Part shown: positions 47,867-59,079 of the stretch, piece after piece
Layout: every line of letters starts with the position of its first letter
How positions within the stretch are numbered: the first letter of the stretch is position 1
Assembly (NCBI RefSeq): GCF_000278255.1
Contig: NZ_JH725084.1
Location: 178,467 to 242,466, forward strand
Direction of reading: 5' to 3'
From: Bartonella melophagi K-2C
GTDB taxonomy: Bacteria > Pseudomonadota > Alphaproteobacteria > Rhizobiales > Rhizobiaceae
Length of the DNA stretch: 64,000 bases
The notes under the pieces: generated by a model
Database searches by the model: none
What the model was told of the DNA's origin: nothing
The model's input: only the letters and a program-made list of their open reading frames with translations
Position numbers and translations under genes: made by a program

Positions 47867-50758
47867 TTAGCCTGATTTATTTTTGTAAGAAAATTGATTT
47901 TGAATAAGAATAATTAATTCCTCGGCGGTGATTGGTTTAGTAATAATTGTACTTTGAATATATTTGCAACCTTCTTGACGCAAGAAGAGAGCCACTTTTT
48001 CATCTTCAACACCTTCTGCAATAATCTGTAAATTAAGATCAGTAGCCATATTAATAATTGATTTAAGAACAAGCTTTTTCTTAGGTGAATCGAGAGAGAC
48101 AAATGAGCGGTCTAATTTAACCATGTTAAATGGATAACGAACGAGATAAGCAAGTGATGAATAGCCTGTTCCAAAATGATCTAATGCTAGATTCATTCCT
48201 AATGCTTTAATCTGCTCAAGGAAATGAGCTGATTGTTCAGGATTTTTTCTCAAAACAAATTCTGATACCTCTATCATCAAGTGCCCTTTATTAAGTGGAT
48301 TGCGAAGAAGGGTAGAGCGCAATTGACTTATAAAATTAGGGTGAATCATTTCTGCACTTGGTAAATTGATTGAAATGAAGAAAGGTTGTTGAACGCATTT
48401 CTTTTTTATGTTGATAAGATCAGCAATAGCATTATCAATGATAAATTGTGCCAGATCTGTAGTGATCTGTTCGCTTTCTACAATTTTAATGAAATCATTG
48501 ACATTTAAATTTCCATGACATGGATGATGCCATTCTACGATCGCTTCAAAACCTATAATTTGTCCATCTGATAGATTAAAAATAGGATGGTAGAGAATTT
48601 TTATTTCATTATGCTTTATGGCAGAATGAATATCATGTTCAATGTTGTTATGTTTAAGGCCTAAAGTACGAAAATTGGGGCGAAAAGGTACAATATCATT
48701 ACCACCCATTTGTTTTGCTTTGATCATTGCCAGTTCACTATCATGGAAAATATCTTTAGCATTTAATCTACATTCATTCCATGTAACCAGTCCAATTGAT
48801 GTTGAAAGCGATATTTCTTGTTCTGCAAGTGAAATAGGCGCTGAAATTGTTTTGTGCAGATGATTTACAAATGCTGCAATTTTTTGTGGTTCAATTTCAC
48901 TGAGTAAAATAATTGCAAAACGATCTGCAAAAAGACGAGTTAAGGTATCTTGAGTATTAATAAGACGGCTCAAACGTCGTGCAATGATCAAGAGTACAGT
49001 ATCACCAACAGCTACACCTAACTTGTGATTGATTTGACGGAAATTGTCGAAATCAATCATCAAAACAGTTGGTTTAATTTTTATATTTACTTTAGCAAGA
49101 GAGATATAATGCTGTAATCTGTCCAAAAAAATTTGTTTGTTAGGAAGATCAGTTAAGTTGTCATAAATTGCATTATGTAGTAAACGTTCTTCGGCTTTTT
49201 TGTGGTTGGTAATATTGATAATGGTTCCAATCACACGGGTAACTTTTCCATCTTTTTTAACAATAGCTGGACTCGCGCGAAGTGAAAACCAATGATAATG
49301 ACCACCACCGCAAGAAAGTCTAAAAATTTGGTCAATACGCCCTTTTTTCTTTTTAAGAATGATGTTTAGCATGGCGTGAAAGTGTTCACGGTCATCATGA
49401 TGTAAGGCTGAAATCCAGTCATTCATAGTACCATTAAGTTTGTGTGCTTCAGTACCAAAGAGGGGCGTCATATCTGGATGAACAACAATACGATCACGCT
49501 CAACATCCCAATCCCAAATGATATTTCCAGCTCCTTTTGCTGCAAGCGCTTGTTGTTCAAGGTCAGAAAAGATTCCTTCATAGAAAGCATCATGGGAAAA
49601 AGTTTGTTGCATAATGGTAAAGCTAATAAGAAGAACAATAAGCACCAACCCTCCTGCTAGAGCTGGCTGAATAATATCATTATCTAAATATCCTTCTATG
49701 CAGGCAAAAGCTCCAATAGACCAGAAGCTGATGAGCAACCATGTTGGGATAAGCATAATTGCACGATCATAGCGGCGGATTGAAAAATAACTGATTAAGA
49801 TAATACCAAGTATAGTGGTAAGACCAAATGATACACGTGCGATACCAGCAGCTCTGGTCGGATCATAAATAGCAAATGTTCCCAAGCCACAAAGAGCTAT
49901 AATCCATATGATTGCTCCGTAGCTAAAATGATAATGCCAGCGGTTCAGACATAAATAAGTAAAAAGGAAAATGAAAAGTGTTGCTGCAAGTGCAATTTCT
50001 GTACTAGCACGCCAAATTGGCTCTATTGTTGGTGTAATTGCAAAGAGTTTATTCAAAAAATTGAAGTCAATACCAATATAGAAAAGAATTGCCCAAGCAA
50101 CAGCAGCTGTTGCAGGAAAGAGACCTGTTCCACGAACAACGAATAGAACGGTTAGTAAGAGTGCTAAAAGACCCGATATACCAAGGAGGATACCATGATA
50201 GAGCGTATAGGAATTGATTGTATCTTTATAAGCTTCAGGTTTCCATAAATAGATTTTGGGCAGATTCGCAGAGTTAAGTTCTGCGACAAATGTAATGACA
50301 GCACCAGGGTTGAGTGTAATACGAAAAATATCAGAATTTGTACTAGCTTGACGGTCAAGAGAAAAACCTTCATTTGGAGTGATAGATTGAATACGCGTTG
50401 ATCCAAGATCTGGCCAAAAAAGACCTGAATTAGCTATACGATAATGAGGTGCAACAATGAGGCGGTCGATTTGTTCATCTGTTGAGTTTGCAAGGGCAAA
50501 TACTGCCCAGCTTCCAGAAAAATTTTCATTGTTAGCCCGTACTTCAATACGCCATATAATACCATCTGGTCCTGGTGCAGTACTTGTTTGAAAGATGGGA
50601 TTGTTTGTGTGGTGAATTTCGATTGCTTTTGATAGATCAATAGCCGTATCTTGAGGAGAAATTTTAATTGGTTCAATGGCTTGCGCTGATGTAAGTTGAA
50701 CAAAAAAGCTAATGATTATAACAATGATAATATTGGTTATCTGATGCAAACTTTTCAC
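47867..50758 (-). CDS. Membrane sensor with 7TMR-DISM, PAS, degenerate GGDEF and EAL domains
   Basis: A 963-residue predicted c-di-GMP protein. Order: signal peptide (1-27), periplasmic 7TMR-DISM-type sensor (~30-165), seven transmembrane helices (~185-390), PAS domain (~410-520), GGDEF-like domain (~530-690), EAL domain (~700-950). The GGDEF motif reads FADRF, so cyclase activity is unlikely. In the EAL domain the first Glu (FEAIVEW), Asn (SINLP), Glu (IEVSE), KLD and AEGVE are kept, but the metal-binding DDFGTG is DHFGTG (His861) and the usual QGY is QST, so hydrolysis may be weak or lost. It may act as a sensor/effector. Lies between yqgE and the M16 protease gene, as in rhizobia. Confidence 0.85.
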   Translation of the reverse strand: MKSLHQITNIIIVIIISFFVQLTSAQAIEPIKISPQDTAIDLSKAIEIHHTNNPIFQTSTAPGPDGIIWRIEVRANNENFSGSWAVFALANSTDEQIDRLIVAPHYRIANSGLFWPDLGSTRIQSITPNEGFSLDRQASTNSDIFRITLNPGAVITFVAELNSANLPKIYLWKPEAYKDTINSYTLYHGILLGISGLLALLLTVLFVVRGTGLFPATAAVAWAILFYIGIDFNFLNKLFAITPTIEPIWRASTEIALAATLFIFLFTYLCLNRWHYHFSYGAIIWIIALCGLGTFAIYDPTRAAGIARVSFGLTTILGIILISYFSIRRYDRAIMLIPTWLLISFWSIGAFACIEGYLDNDIIQPALAGGLVLIVLLISFTIMQQTFSHDAFYEGIFSDLEQQALAAKGAGNIIWDWDVERDRIVVHPDMTPLFGTEAHKLNGTMNDWISALHHDDREHFHAMLNIILKKKKGRIDQIFRLSCGGGHYHWFSLRASPAIVKKDGKVTRVIGTIINITNHKKAEERLLHNAIYDNLTDLPNKQIFLDRLQHYISLAKVNIKIKPTVLMIDFDNFRQINHKLGVAVGDTVLLIIARRLSRLINTQDTLTRLFADRFAIILLSEIEPQKIAAFVNHLHKTISAPISLAEQEISLSTSIGLVTWNECRLNAKDIFHDSELAMIKAKQMGGNDIVPFRPNFRTLGLKHNNIEHDIHSAIKHNEIKILYHPIFNLSDGQIIGFEAIVEWHHPCHGNLNVNDFIKIVESEQITTDLAQFIIDNAIADLINIKKKCVQQPFFISINLPSAEMIHPNFISQLRSTLLRNPLNKGHLMIEVSEFVLRKNPEQSAHFLEQIKALGMNLALDHFGTGYSSLAYLVRYPFNMVKLDRSFVSLDSPKKKLVLKSIINMATDLNLQIIAEGVEDEKVALFLRQEGCKYIQSTIITKPITAEELIILIQNQFSYKNKSG

Positions 50759-51206
50759 AATGTCTCACTCTCAGTATTTTACACTGTTTAATTTTAGATT
50801 ATATTTTCGGGAAAATACATTCATCTTTTAAGATTTATTTTTATAAGAAGTAGCTATCATTTTCTTTAAAAAAGAATATTTTATACAAAGATAAACCAGA
50901 TATCTATTCTTATAAACGAGGCTTAAAACTAGTGTTTATGTTTTAAAAAGACAAGCTTAAGCTATGGATTTTCAAGATATTCACTAATATACCTTTGCTT
51001 ATTGATTTTCTATCACATGAAGCGTTGATTGAGTAGCTTTACACGCTTTTTTAATTCATCTTTCCAAAACTTATTTAATGAGTAAAACTCTTGTGGTGAT
51101 TTTATAATCAAAAATGCGTAGATGGTGTTAATATTAGCTACTTATATAATCGCTTTATTCATTACAAAGGTGATGAGTTGAAGTTTTGGAAAGGATTCTG
51201 TTTAGT
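50759..51206. other. Spacer with a possible gene remnant
   Basis: A 448-base AT-rich gap on the leftward side of the M16 peptidase gene. The only coding-like stretch is the short open frame at 51013-51141, listed separately. Related genomes have a RimJ-type acetyltransferase gene here. Confidence 0.4.
51013..51141 (-). pseudogene. Possible remnant of a RimJ-type GNAT acetyltransferase
   Basis: Reading leftward, 42 open codons from 51141 to the TGA at 51015-51013 include YAFLIIKSPQEFYSLNKFWK then DELKKRVKLLNQRF. In rhizobial RimJ-like acetyltransferases the N-terminal block has the form S(x3)FL.PWE..W..DEL..(x)R.RL..Y.R. The S..F..W.DEL..R pattern matches with a one-residue gap. No start codon or later GNAT motif is found. 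Position and strand (after thrC and the M16 gene, before the EAL gene) fit the order I recall from relatives. The match is short, hence modest confidence. Confidence 0.35.
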
Positions 51207-52499
51207 TTATTTACGTTCAGAAGGAGCGGTTATATTAGACAAAAGAGTTGATGTTAAATCATCAAAGTTTATAAGCTGACCAACAGGACCAATAGCTGCT
51301 AGTGTTGGTTTTGAATTGGTAAAAAGGTGGGTAGCAAGTTCAGTTAGTCGTTTTGGGGTAATAAGCTCTAAACGTTCAATCATTTCAGATATTGGAATTG
51401 GTCGATCATAAAGAAGCATTTGGCGGGCAATAAGATGCGCTTGGCTAGATGGGTTTTCTTGTGATATTGTGAAATTGGCACGATATTGTGCCCGCGCTCG
51501 TTGAAGTTCGCTTTCGTGAATATTTTTACTCGCTTTAGAAAGTTCACCGAGAATGACAGGCAAAAGTGCTTCTAGCCCTTCTTGTCCGGTAGCAGCATGG
51601 ATACCAAAAAGTCCAGTATCTGAAAACCCCCAGTGAAAAGAATAAATAGAGTAACATAATCCACGTTTTTCTCTAACTTCTTGAAATAAGCGTGATGACA
51701 TGCCTCCTCCAAGAATAATTGAAAGAATCTGAGCTGTATAGAAATCACGTGCATGATATGGGCGCCCTTCAAAACCAAGAACAACTTGTGTATCCATTAA
51801 ATCACGGTATTCACGAAAGTCACCACCGATATAATTGGCAAGGTTGGTAAAAGAGGTTGTTGAATGAGAGCGAAAAGTACTAAGACGGCTTTCAACTTCA
51901 CGCAAAAAGCTTTCATGATTCACAGCTCCTGCAGCCACTACAATCATGCGATCTGCGCTGTAGTGTTTATTCATAAAACTATGTAAATCAGCAGACGTAA
52001 ATGATTGGACTGTCTTTGGTGTTCCTAAAATAGAGCGACCAAGAGACTGATGGCGAAAGGCTGTTTCAGTAAAATGATCAAAAACAATATCATCCGGAAC
52101 ATCATAGGTAGCACCAATTTCCTGAATAATCACTTGTTTTTCTCGCTCTAATTCGTTTTCATCAAATTTTGAGCATATCATGATATCAGATAGAATATCG
52201 ATAGCCAGCGGGATATCGTCTTTAAGTACACGTGCAAAATAGGCAGTTGTTTCAATACTGGTATGGGCATTAATTTCCCCTCCAACATCTTCAATGTCGG
52301 CTGCAATTTTAAAGGCTGTACGGTTTTCAGTTCCTTTAAAGGCCATATGTTCAAGGAGATGAGCAATGCCGTGTTGTGTAAAAGTTTCGTTACGTGAGCC
52401 AACTTTAACCCATATTCCAAGTGCGACACTGTCAATTTGTTGCATTGTATGCGTGGCAATAGTCAAACCATTACTAAGGCGGCTGATATCTACACCCAT
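51207..52499 (-). CDS. M16-family zinc peptidase (processing-peptidase-like)
   Basis: A 430-residue single-chain M16B peptidase similar to mitochondrial processing peptidase beta. The inverted zinc motif HLLEHMAFKGT (HxxEH, about residues 46-50) is complete, with the distal Glu in the EREKQVIIQEI segment about 70 residues later. The C-terminal half has the inactive M16C domain with the glycine-rich loop ILGGGMSSRLFQEVREKRGL. No signal peptide is seen. It lies 83 bases downstream of thrC on the same strand and is probably cotranscribed. Confidence 0.93.
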   Translation of the reverse strand: MGVDISRLSNGLTIATHTMQQIDSVALGIWVKVGSRNETFTQHGIAHLLEHMAFKGTENRTAFKIAADIEDVGGEINAHTSIETTAYFARVLKDDIPLAIDILSDIMICSKFDENELEREKQVIIQEIGATYDVPDDIVFDHFTETAFRHQSLGRSILGTPKTVQSFTSADLHSFMNKHYSADRMIVVAAGAVNHESFLREVESRLSTFRSHSTTSFTNLANYIGGDFREYRDLMDTQVVLGFEGRPYHARDFYTAQILSIILGGGMSSRLFQEVREKRGLCYSIYSFHWGFSDTGLFGIHAATGQEGLEALLPVILGELSKASKNIHESELQRARAQYRANFTISQENPSSQAHLIARQMLLYDRPIPISEMIERLELITPKRLTELATHLFTNSKPTLAAIGPVGQLINFDDLTSTLLSNITAPSERK

Positions 52500-52582
52500 G
52501 CTTTATGACTCCGTTAAACAAACTACATGCCCAATTATAAGGACATTACATATTTTTTGATTTGGATAGACGCAGTTAACAT

Positions 52583-53980
52583 CTAATGCGATGTACGCGA
52601 TTTTAAAGAGATATAATCTTTGACTATTTTTTCATCATTAGCAAGACTTGTAAAGTGCTCTTCGCGCTGCATTAAATCATTTAGACAAGATGGCCATGGT
52701 GCATTAATACCACAAGCGCCTTGGATAGCATCAGGAAATTTAGCAGGGTGAGCAGTAGCAAGGACGATCATTGGAATAGGTGATTGCTTCTTTTCTCGGG
52801 CTACTTTCAGTGCAACTGCTGTGTGTGGGTCAACCAGATAACCACTTTCTTTATAAACACTATTAATTGTTTGTGTTGTTTCAGTTACACTACTTTTCCC
52901 AGCAGAAAACAAAGTGCAAATATTTTTAAGTTGCTTTTTATCAAGGTTAAACCAGCCTGATTGGTTCAAATTTTCCATTGCATTGCAAATCCATATTGAA
53001 TCACGATTGCAACTTTCAAATAATAAGCGTTCAAAGTTGGAAGAGACTTGAATGTCCATCGAAGGAGATGTGGTATGTATTGTAGGACGTATTTCGTAAG
53101 TACCACTGGTTAATGCACGATGAAGAATATCGTTATCATTTGTTGCTATAACCAATTGAGTAATAGGTAGCCCCATACGAGCAGCAACATAACCTGCAAA
53201 AATATCACCAAAGTTTCCAGTGGGAACGGTAAATGAAACAGATCTATCGGGTGCCCCAAGGGAAAGTGCAGATGAGAAATAATAAACAATTTGCGCCATG
53301 ATACGCGCCCAGTTTATAGAGTTGATTCCTGAGAGCGCTATTTTTTGACGAAAATTATGATCATTAAACATTGCTTTAACGAGTGCTTGGCAGTCATCAA
53401 AATTGCCTTGAATAGCTATAGCATGAACATTAGCACTGTGATTAGTGGTTATTTGCCGTTGCTGAACTGATGATATGTGCCCTTTAGGAAATAAAATAAA
53501 AATATCTGAGTTCTCTCTCCCAGTGAAGGCTTGGATTGCAGCACCGCCTGTATCACCTGATGTGGCACCAATAATTGTTGCACGTTTATTTTTTTTAGTC
53601 AGGATGTAATCCATTAGTCTAGCAAGAAATTGCATTGCGATATCTTTAAATGCCAAAGTAGGACCGTGGAAAAGTTCAAGGATAAATTCATTGGGACCGG
53701 TTTGCTGCAATGGACAGATTGCTGGATGACGAAAAACAGTATAAGATTCAGTAATTATATTTTCAAAAGTTGTGCGCTCAATCTCATTGTCTATAAAAGG
53801 CCAAAGAATGATTTTAGCAATTGTAGCATAAGATTGTCCACGTAGCGCTCGTAATGCATCAGGTGAAAATTGAGGGAATTTTTCTGGAAGATAAAGACCA
53901 CCATCACTAGCTAGACCCGTCATAATTGTGTCAGTAAAGTTTAAAGTAGGAGCTTTGCCTCTTGTACTGATATATTTCAT
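52583..53980 (-). CDS. thrC: Threonine synthase
   Basis: PLP enzyme converting O-phosphohomoserine to threonine. It has 465 residues, the long class of the enzyme. The start MKYISTRG and the region LFHGPTLAFKDIAMQFLARL hold the PLP lysine (in AFKD, about residue 111). GATSGDTGGAAIQAF and TVPTGNFGDIFAGYVAARMG are phosphate and PLP contacts. Followed leftward by the M16 protease gene. lysC (0.3 kb) and thrB (44.8 kb) supply earlier steps. Confidence 0.97.
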   Translation of the reverse strand: MKYISTRGKAPTLNFTDTIMTGLASDGGLYLPEKFPQFSPDALRALRGQSYATIAKIILWPFIDNEIERTTFENIITESYTVFRHPAICPLQQTGPNEFILELFHGPTLAFKDIAMQFLARLMDYILTKKNKRATIIGATSGDTGGAAIQAFTGRENSDIFILFPKGHISSVQQRQITTNHSANVHAIAIQGNFDDCQALVKAMFNDHNFRQKIALSGINSINWARIMAQIVYYFSSALSLGAPDRSVSFTVPTGNFGDIFAGYVAARMGLPITQLVIATNDNDILHRALTSGTYEIRPTIHTTSPSMDIQVSSNFERLLFESCNRDSIWICNAMENLNQSGWFNLDKKQLKNICTLFSAGKSSVTETTQTINSVYKESGYLVDPHTAVALKVAREKKQSPIPMIVLATAHPAKFPDAIQGACGINAPWPSCLNDLMQREEHFTSLANDEKIVKDYISLKSRTSH

Positions 53981-54291
53981 AAGTCTTCGCTTTCATTTAT
54001 TTTGGGCAAATAAGAAATTTTTATATTTTACTTTTTAATAATATTTAAATTATCAAGTGAATGAAAGTGCGGTTGCTCATTTTTGTGCAAAACGAGAAAA
54101 ATTGCGCTAAAAATTTCAGATGTTAATATAAAATCAGGTTCTAATATAAAATATTGAATATTAAAGAATATGCTAGTTTATAAACAAAGTATCTATTTGT
54201 GCTTTTTATTAACGGTGATTTATGTAACCTTATCTCGTTCTTTAAAACTGAAGAAAAAATCACGATAATTCTTCCCGAAGATATCTTTATA
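53981..54291. other. Intergenic, no gene seen
   Basis: An AT-rich spacer between the HAD phosphatase gene end and the thrC start (both leftward). Nothing recognisable apart from promoter-like A/T tracts for thrC. Confidence 0.4.
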
Positions 54292-54984
54292 TTATAAATC
54301 TTGCCATATTGCCATTGCTTCTAAAACTTCGGGTAAATGTGTATGTTTAGTAATCACTGTTTCAGCTCCAGCATCTGTGAGAGCATTGGAGTGGCTAAGA
54401 TAACTGTGCGATCCTCCCGTAAAGCCAACAACGCGCATTCCCGCTGCTTTTGCTGCATGTACGCCATGAATAGAATCTTCTATAACAATAACATTTTGTG
54501 GTTGTACACATAATTTTTGTGCAGCGAAAAGAAAAATATCGGGTGCAGGTTTTGGTTTTTGAGTTCCAACTTCGAGTGCAGAAAATATTTTGTTTTCAAA
54601 AAGATCATAAAGATTAACGGCAATGAGCATCTGTTTTATATCTGCGCTCATTGCATTAGAGCAAATACAATAGGGGTATCGAAGTTTAATAGTTTCTATT
54701 GCTTTTCTTATACCGTCAATGGCACGTAATTTAGTTGTTATTTGTGCACGAAAAAGGTTTGACATTTGATCTATAAGGCGAGCGGAAATTGGCTTTTTTG
54801 TTTCCTGTTCGACTTTTTGAAGAATATCACGAAAAATAAGCCCTGCGTAGCGTTTACTTAATTCTTCAGGTGATATTCCAAATCCTGCTTCTGTCAATAA
54901 TTGCGCACCAATTTCCGCTGCTAGATATTCAGAATCTACCAAAACTCCATCACAATCAAAAATAATAAGGTCGATTTGAGGCAT
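54292..54984 (-). CDS. HAD-superfamily phosphatase (subclass IA)
   Basis: A 230-residue haloacid-dehalogenase-like hydrolase. Motif I is IIFDCDGVLVDSE (nucleophile Asp at residue 9), motif II is the Ser in YPYCICSNAMS, motif III Lys is in TQKPKPAPDIFLFAA and motif IV is VIVIEDSIHGVHAAKAAGM. The helical cap between residues 15 and 85 places it among beta-phosphoglucomutase/phosphoglycolate-phosphatase-like enzymes; substrate unknown. In rhizobia a HAD gene of this kind lies between ccrM and mutY; here it lies on the other side of ccrM. Confidence 0.88.
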   Translation of the reverse strand: MPQIDLIIFDCDGVLVDSEYLAAEIGAQLLTEAGFGISPEELSKRYAGLIFRDILQKVEQETKKPISARLIDQMSNLFRAQITTKLRAIDGIRKAIETIKLRYPYCICSNAMSADIKQMLIAVNLYDLFENKIFSALEVGTQKPKPAPDIFLFAAQKLCVQPQNVIVIEDSIHGVHAAKAAGMRVVGFTGGSHSYLSHSNALTDAGAETVITKHTHLPEVLEAMAIWQDL

Positions 54985-56436
<1,452 letters not shown>

Positions 56437-56517
56437 GCAATAAATCACATTTATTTGCCTTTCAAATCTCAATAAATTAGCACTAAATTAAATACTAAAG
56501 CTTTTACGCAAGCAAAG

Positions 56518-57588
56518 CTATTTTAGTTTAAAAGAGTTGGGGATTGCTACAGAAATGGCTTTTTTCATAACGGTAGGAAGCGCCTCTTTGGAAAGATTAT
56601 GGATGTCACACCACCAGCCGTTTTTGAGTTTCGTTTCGCTAATATTGTCAGCACAATAGACATCAAGTTTCAGAGAAAAATGAGTAAAAATATGTGTAAC
56701 TTGTCCTTTAAATTGCCAATTGGCTTGGAAAGGTGCATTTTGGAGCTCATTTTTACTGTTTGTTCCAATATGATTGGGTATTTGGGTCATTCCATTGAGT
56801 AGTCTGTTACTCTGTTGTTTTTCTAAGTAAATTTGCTTATTTTTATTGAGTACTACAAAAGCAACGCCAGTTTTAAAGGGTCGTGCTTTTTTAGGGGCTT
56901 TAACTGGAAATGCTTCTGTTGTATGCATTTTCTTTGCTTTGCATAGATTTTGAAGAGGGCAGAGTAAACAAGATGGTTTACGTGGTGTACAAATTGTTGC
57001 ACCTAAATCCATCATGGCTTGTGCAAAGTCACCAGGACGATTTAAATCAGTAATTTTTTGAGTTTTTTCTTTTATTTCAGATTTTGCTTTAGGTAATACT
57101 GAAGTAATAGCAAATAAACGGGTTATAATGCGTTCAACGTTACCATCAACAACAGCCACGGGGTGTTCAAAAGCAATTGCAGCAATAGCTGCTGCAGTAT
57201 AATCTCCGATACCGGGTAAAGTACGTAATATTTTTACAGATTGAGGGAATTCACCTTTATAGTTTTCAACAAGTTGATGAGCACAATTTTTAAGGTTGCG
57301 TGCACGCGAATAATAGCCAAGGCCAGCCCACGCTTTCATAATATCATCTTGTGATGCTTGTGATAGAGAAGAAAGATTAGGCCAAAACTTTAGAAATTTT
57401 TTAAAATAAGGTTTAACTGTTTCAACGGTTGTTTGTTGAAGCATGATTTCAGATAGCCAAACTTTATAAGGATCAGGACGAATACCTTCCATTTGTTCTT
57501 TGGGGGTAATACGCCATGGCAAATGCCGATGATTTTGATCGTACCAGAAAAGAAGGCGCGAAGAAATTTCATGCATCATTGTCTTCAA
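56518..57588 (-). CDS. mutY: A/G-specific adenine glycosylase
   Basis: Removes adenine mispaired with 8-oxoguanine. It has 356 residues. WLSEIMLQQTTVETVKPYF is the adenine-recognition helix with the catalytic Glu; LPGIGDYTAAAIAAIAF is the helix-hairpin-helix and PVAVVDGNVERI has the catalytic Asp. The iron-sulfur cluster motif C-x6-C-x2-C-x5-C is intact in CTPRKPSCLLCPLQNLC. The C-terminal NUDIX-like 8-oxoG domain spans about 235-350. Divergent from dciA, 62 bases apart. Confidence 0.95.
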   Translation of the reverse strand: MKTMMHEISSRLLFWYDQNHRHLPWRITPKEQMEGIRPDPYKVWLSEIMLQQTTVETVKPYFKKFLKFWPNLSSLSQASQDDIMKAWAGLGYYSRARNLKNCAHQLVENYKGEFPQSVKILRTLPGIGDYTAAAIAAIAFEHPVAVVDGNVERIITRLFAITSVLPKAKSEIKEKTQKITDLNRPGDFAQAMMDLGATICTPRKPSCLLCPLQNLCKAKKMHTTEAFPVKAPKKARPFKTGVAFVVLNKNKQIYLEKQQSNRLLNGMTQIPNHIGTNSKNELQNAPFQANWQFKGQVTHIFTHFSLKLDVYCADNISETKLKNGWWCDIHNLSKEALPTVMKKAISVAIPNSFKLK

Positions 57589-57650
57589 TCATAGGAAGAT
57601 ATAAAATACAAAGAAAAAATTGTTATAATTTAGTAATAATCTGATATGAA

Positions 57651-58151
57651 ATGAGCAAGACGCCCCAAAAGCCCCATTTTTATTCTCTTTCTAAAACAGT
57701 GTCCAGTATGCTTGATCCGATTTTACGCAGGCGGACGGGGCTTAATATGGCGCTTATAGAACACTGGTCGCAAATTGTAGGTTATGATATTGCTGAATCC
57801 ACAATACCACTCAAAATTATTTGGAAACGTCGTGCAAATCAAGATGAAATTTTTAAACCTGCAACACTTGTCATAGCATGTGAAGGATTTACTGCATTAA
57901 AATTGATCCATGAAACAGAGGAATTAATTCAGCGAATTAATGTTTTTTTTGGGTATGTCGCTATTGACTGTATTAAGATAGAACAAAAGAAAGTCTCAAC
58001 TCTTATTGAGCAGTTAAGAGAAGAGCCAATTGCGAATGAAAAGGATAAACAGCACGTGAAGAAAATGCTTCAATGTGTTGAAGATGAAAACCTCCGTCAA
58101 TCGCTTTATGAGCTTGGATGTTGCATTTTTGCAGAAAAAAATAATAAATAA
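57651..58151 (+). CDS. DciA/DUF721 family protein
   Basis: A 166-residue protein of the DUF721 family, whose members (DciA) load the replicative helicase DnaB in bacteria lacking DnaC. N-terminal KH-like domain about residues 15-110: the pattern LIEHWSQIVGYDIAESTIPLKI and a LVIACEGFTALKLIHETEEL segment is typical. The C-terminal tail is charged and probably unstructured. Divergent from mutY and 91 bases before the DsbA-like gene, the usual rhizobial order. Confidence 0.85.
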   Translation: MSKTPQKPHFYSLSKTVSSMLDPILRRRTGLNMALIEHWSQIVGYDIAESTIPLKIIWKRRANQDEIFKPATLVIACEGFTALKLIHETEELIQRINVFFGYVAIDCIKIEQKKVSTLIEQLREEPIANEKDKQHVKKMLQCVEDENLRQSLYELGCCIFAEKNNK

Positions 58152-58242
58152 ATCAAAACATTTTTGTATATTTTTACTATTATCTTTAATATATAAAAAC
58201 ACTGAATTTCTACATATCTAATAATAACAGAAAAGTTTTTTT

Positions 58243-58887
58243 ATGCTAAACTATCGTTCTTCTTTATTTTGCATGGTTATTTTAATCTCGGCTATAACTG
58301 CACAGATTAATGCGACTGCAGCTTTAGCTAGTAAAGTTAAACCAGTTGCAACTGTTGATATGGTTAAGCTTCTTCAGGAGGGTAAGGATAGAGTTGAAGG
58401 TGATATTAATGCACCAGTGACTATTGTTGAATATGCTTCAGTTACCTGTGGTCATTGTGCTGACTTTTATAATAATGTGCTACCCAAAATTCGGAAAAAA
58501 TATATAAAAACGGGTAAAGTAAAGCTTATTTTCCGGGAATTTGCTTTTGATCCTCGGGCAACAGCAGGCTTTATGTTGGCGCGTTGTGCACCAGAAGATC
58601 GCTATTTTCCTTTGATAGAAGTTTTATTTCAAAAACAGAGTGAGTGGGTTTGGGTAGAGGATTCTTTAACGCCATTGAAGAAGATTAGCTCACTAGCTGG
58701 TTTTACAGATGAGAGCTTTGAAGCTTGTCTAAAAAATCAGTCTATTTTAGATGAAGTGAATGCATCTTTTGAGCATGGGAAAGAATTTGGTGTTACAGCA
58801 ACACCTACCTTTTTCATTAATGGTAATAAGTATGAAGGTTTGATGTCAGAGAAAGATTTTTTCTCAATTATTGATAGTTTTCTTTGA
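58243..58887 (+). CDS. Periplasmic DsbA-family thiol oxidoreductase
   Basis: A 214-residue exported thioredoxin-fold protein. Signal peptide at residues 1-30 (SLFCMVILISAITAQINATA). The active site is CGHC in YASVTCGHCADFY (about residues 68-71) and the cis-proline loop is VTATPTFFING near the C-terminus. A helical insertion lies between, as in DsbA/DsbG-like proteins of the 'thioredoxin_4' type. The N-terminal VEGDINAPVTIVEY is common to this alphaproteobacterial group. In relatives smc follows directly; here ppdK is next after 192 bases. Confidence 0.9.
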   Translation: MLNYRSSLFCMVILISAITAQINATAALASKVKPVATVDMVKLLQEGKDRVEGDINAPVTIVEYASVTCGHCADFYNNVLPKIRKKYIKTGKVKLIFREFAFDPRATAGFMLARCAPEDRYFPLIEVLFQKQSEWVWVEDSLTPLKKISSLAGFTDESFEACLKNQSILDEVNASFEHGKEFGVTATPTFFINGNKYEGLMSEKDFFSIIDSFL

Positions 58888-59079
58888 ACACACCATTCTA
58901 CTAAGAAAATAAGCAATTGATAATTATGGCGGTTCTCCTTCTTTCTACAAAGGGTTACTTTCGTGCGTTTATGAAACAACGTTTTATTTGGTTAAGCTAA
59001 TTTGGGATAGGATGATTCATTTGGATAGTTAGCTTAAGTCAAATGATACTTTAATGTTGATAATGGGAGAACTTGTACA

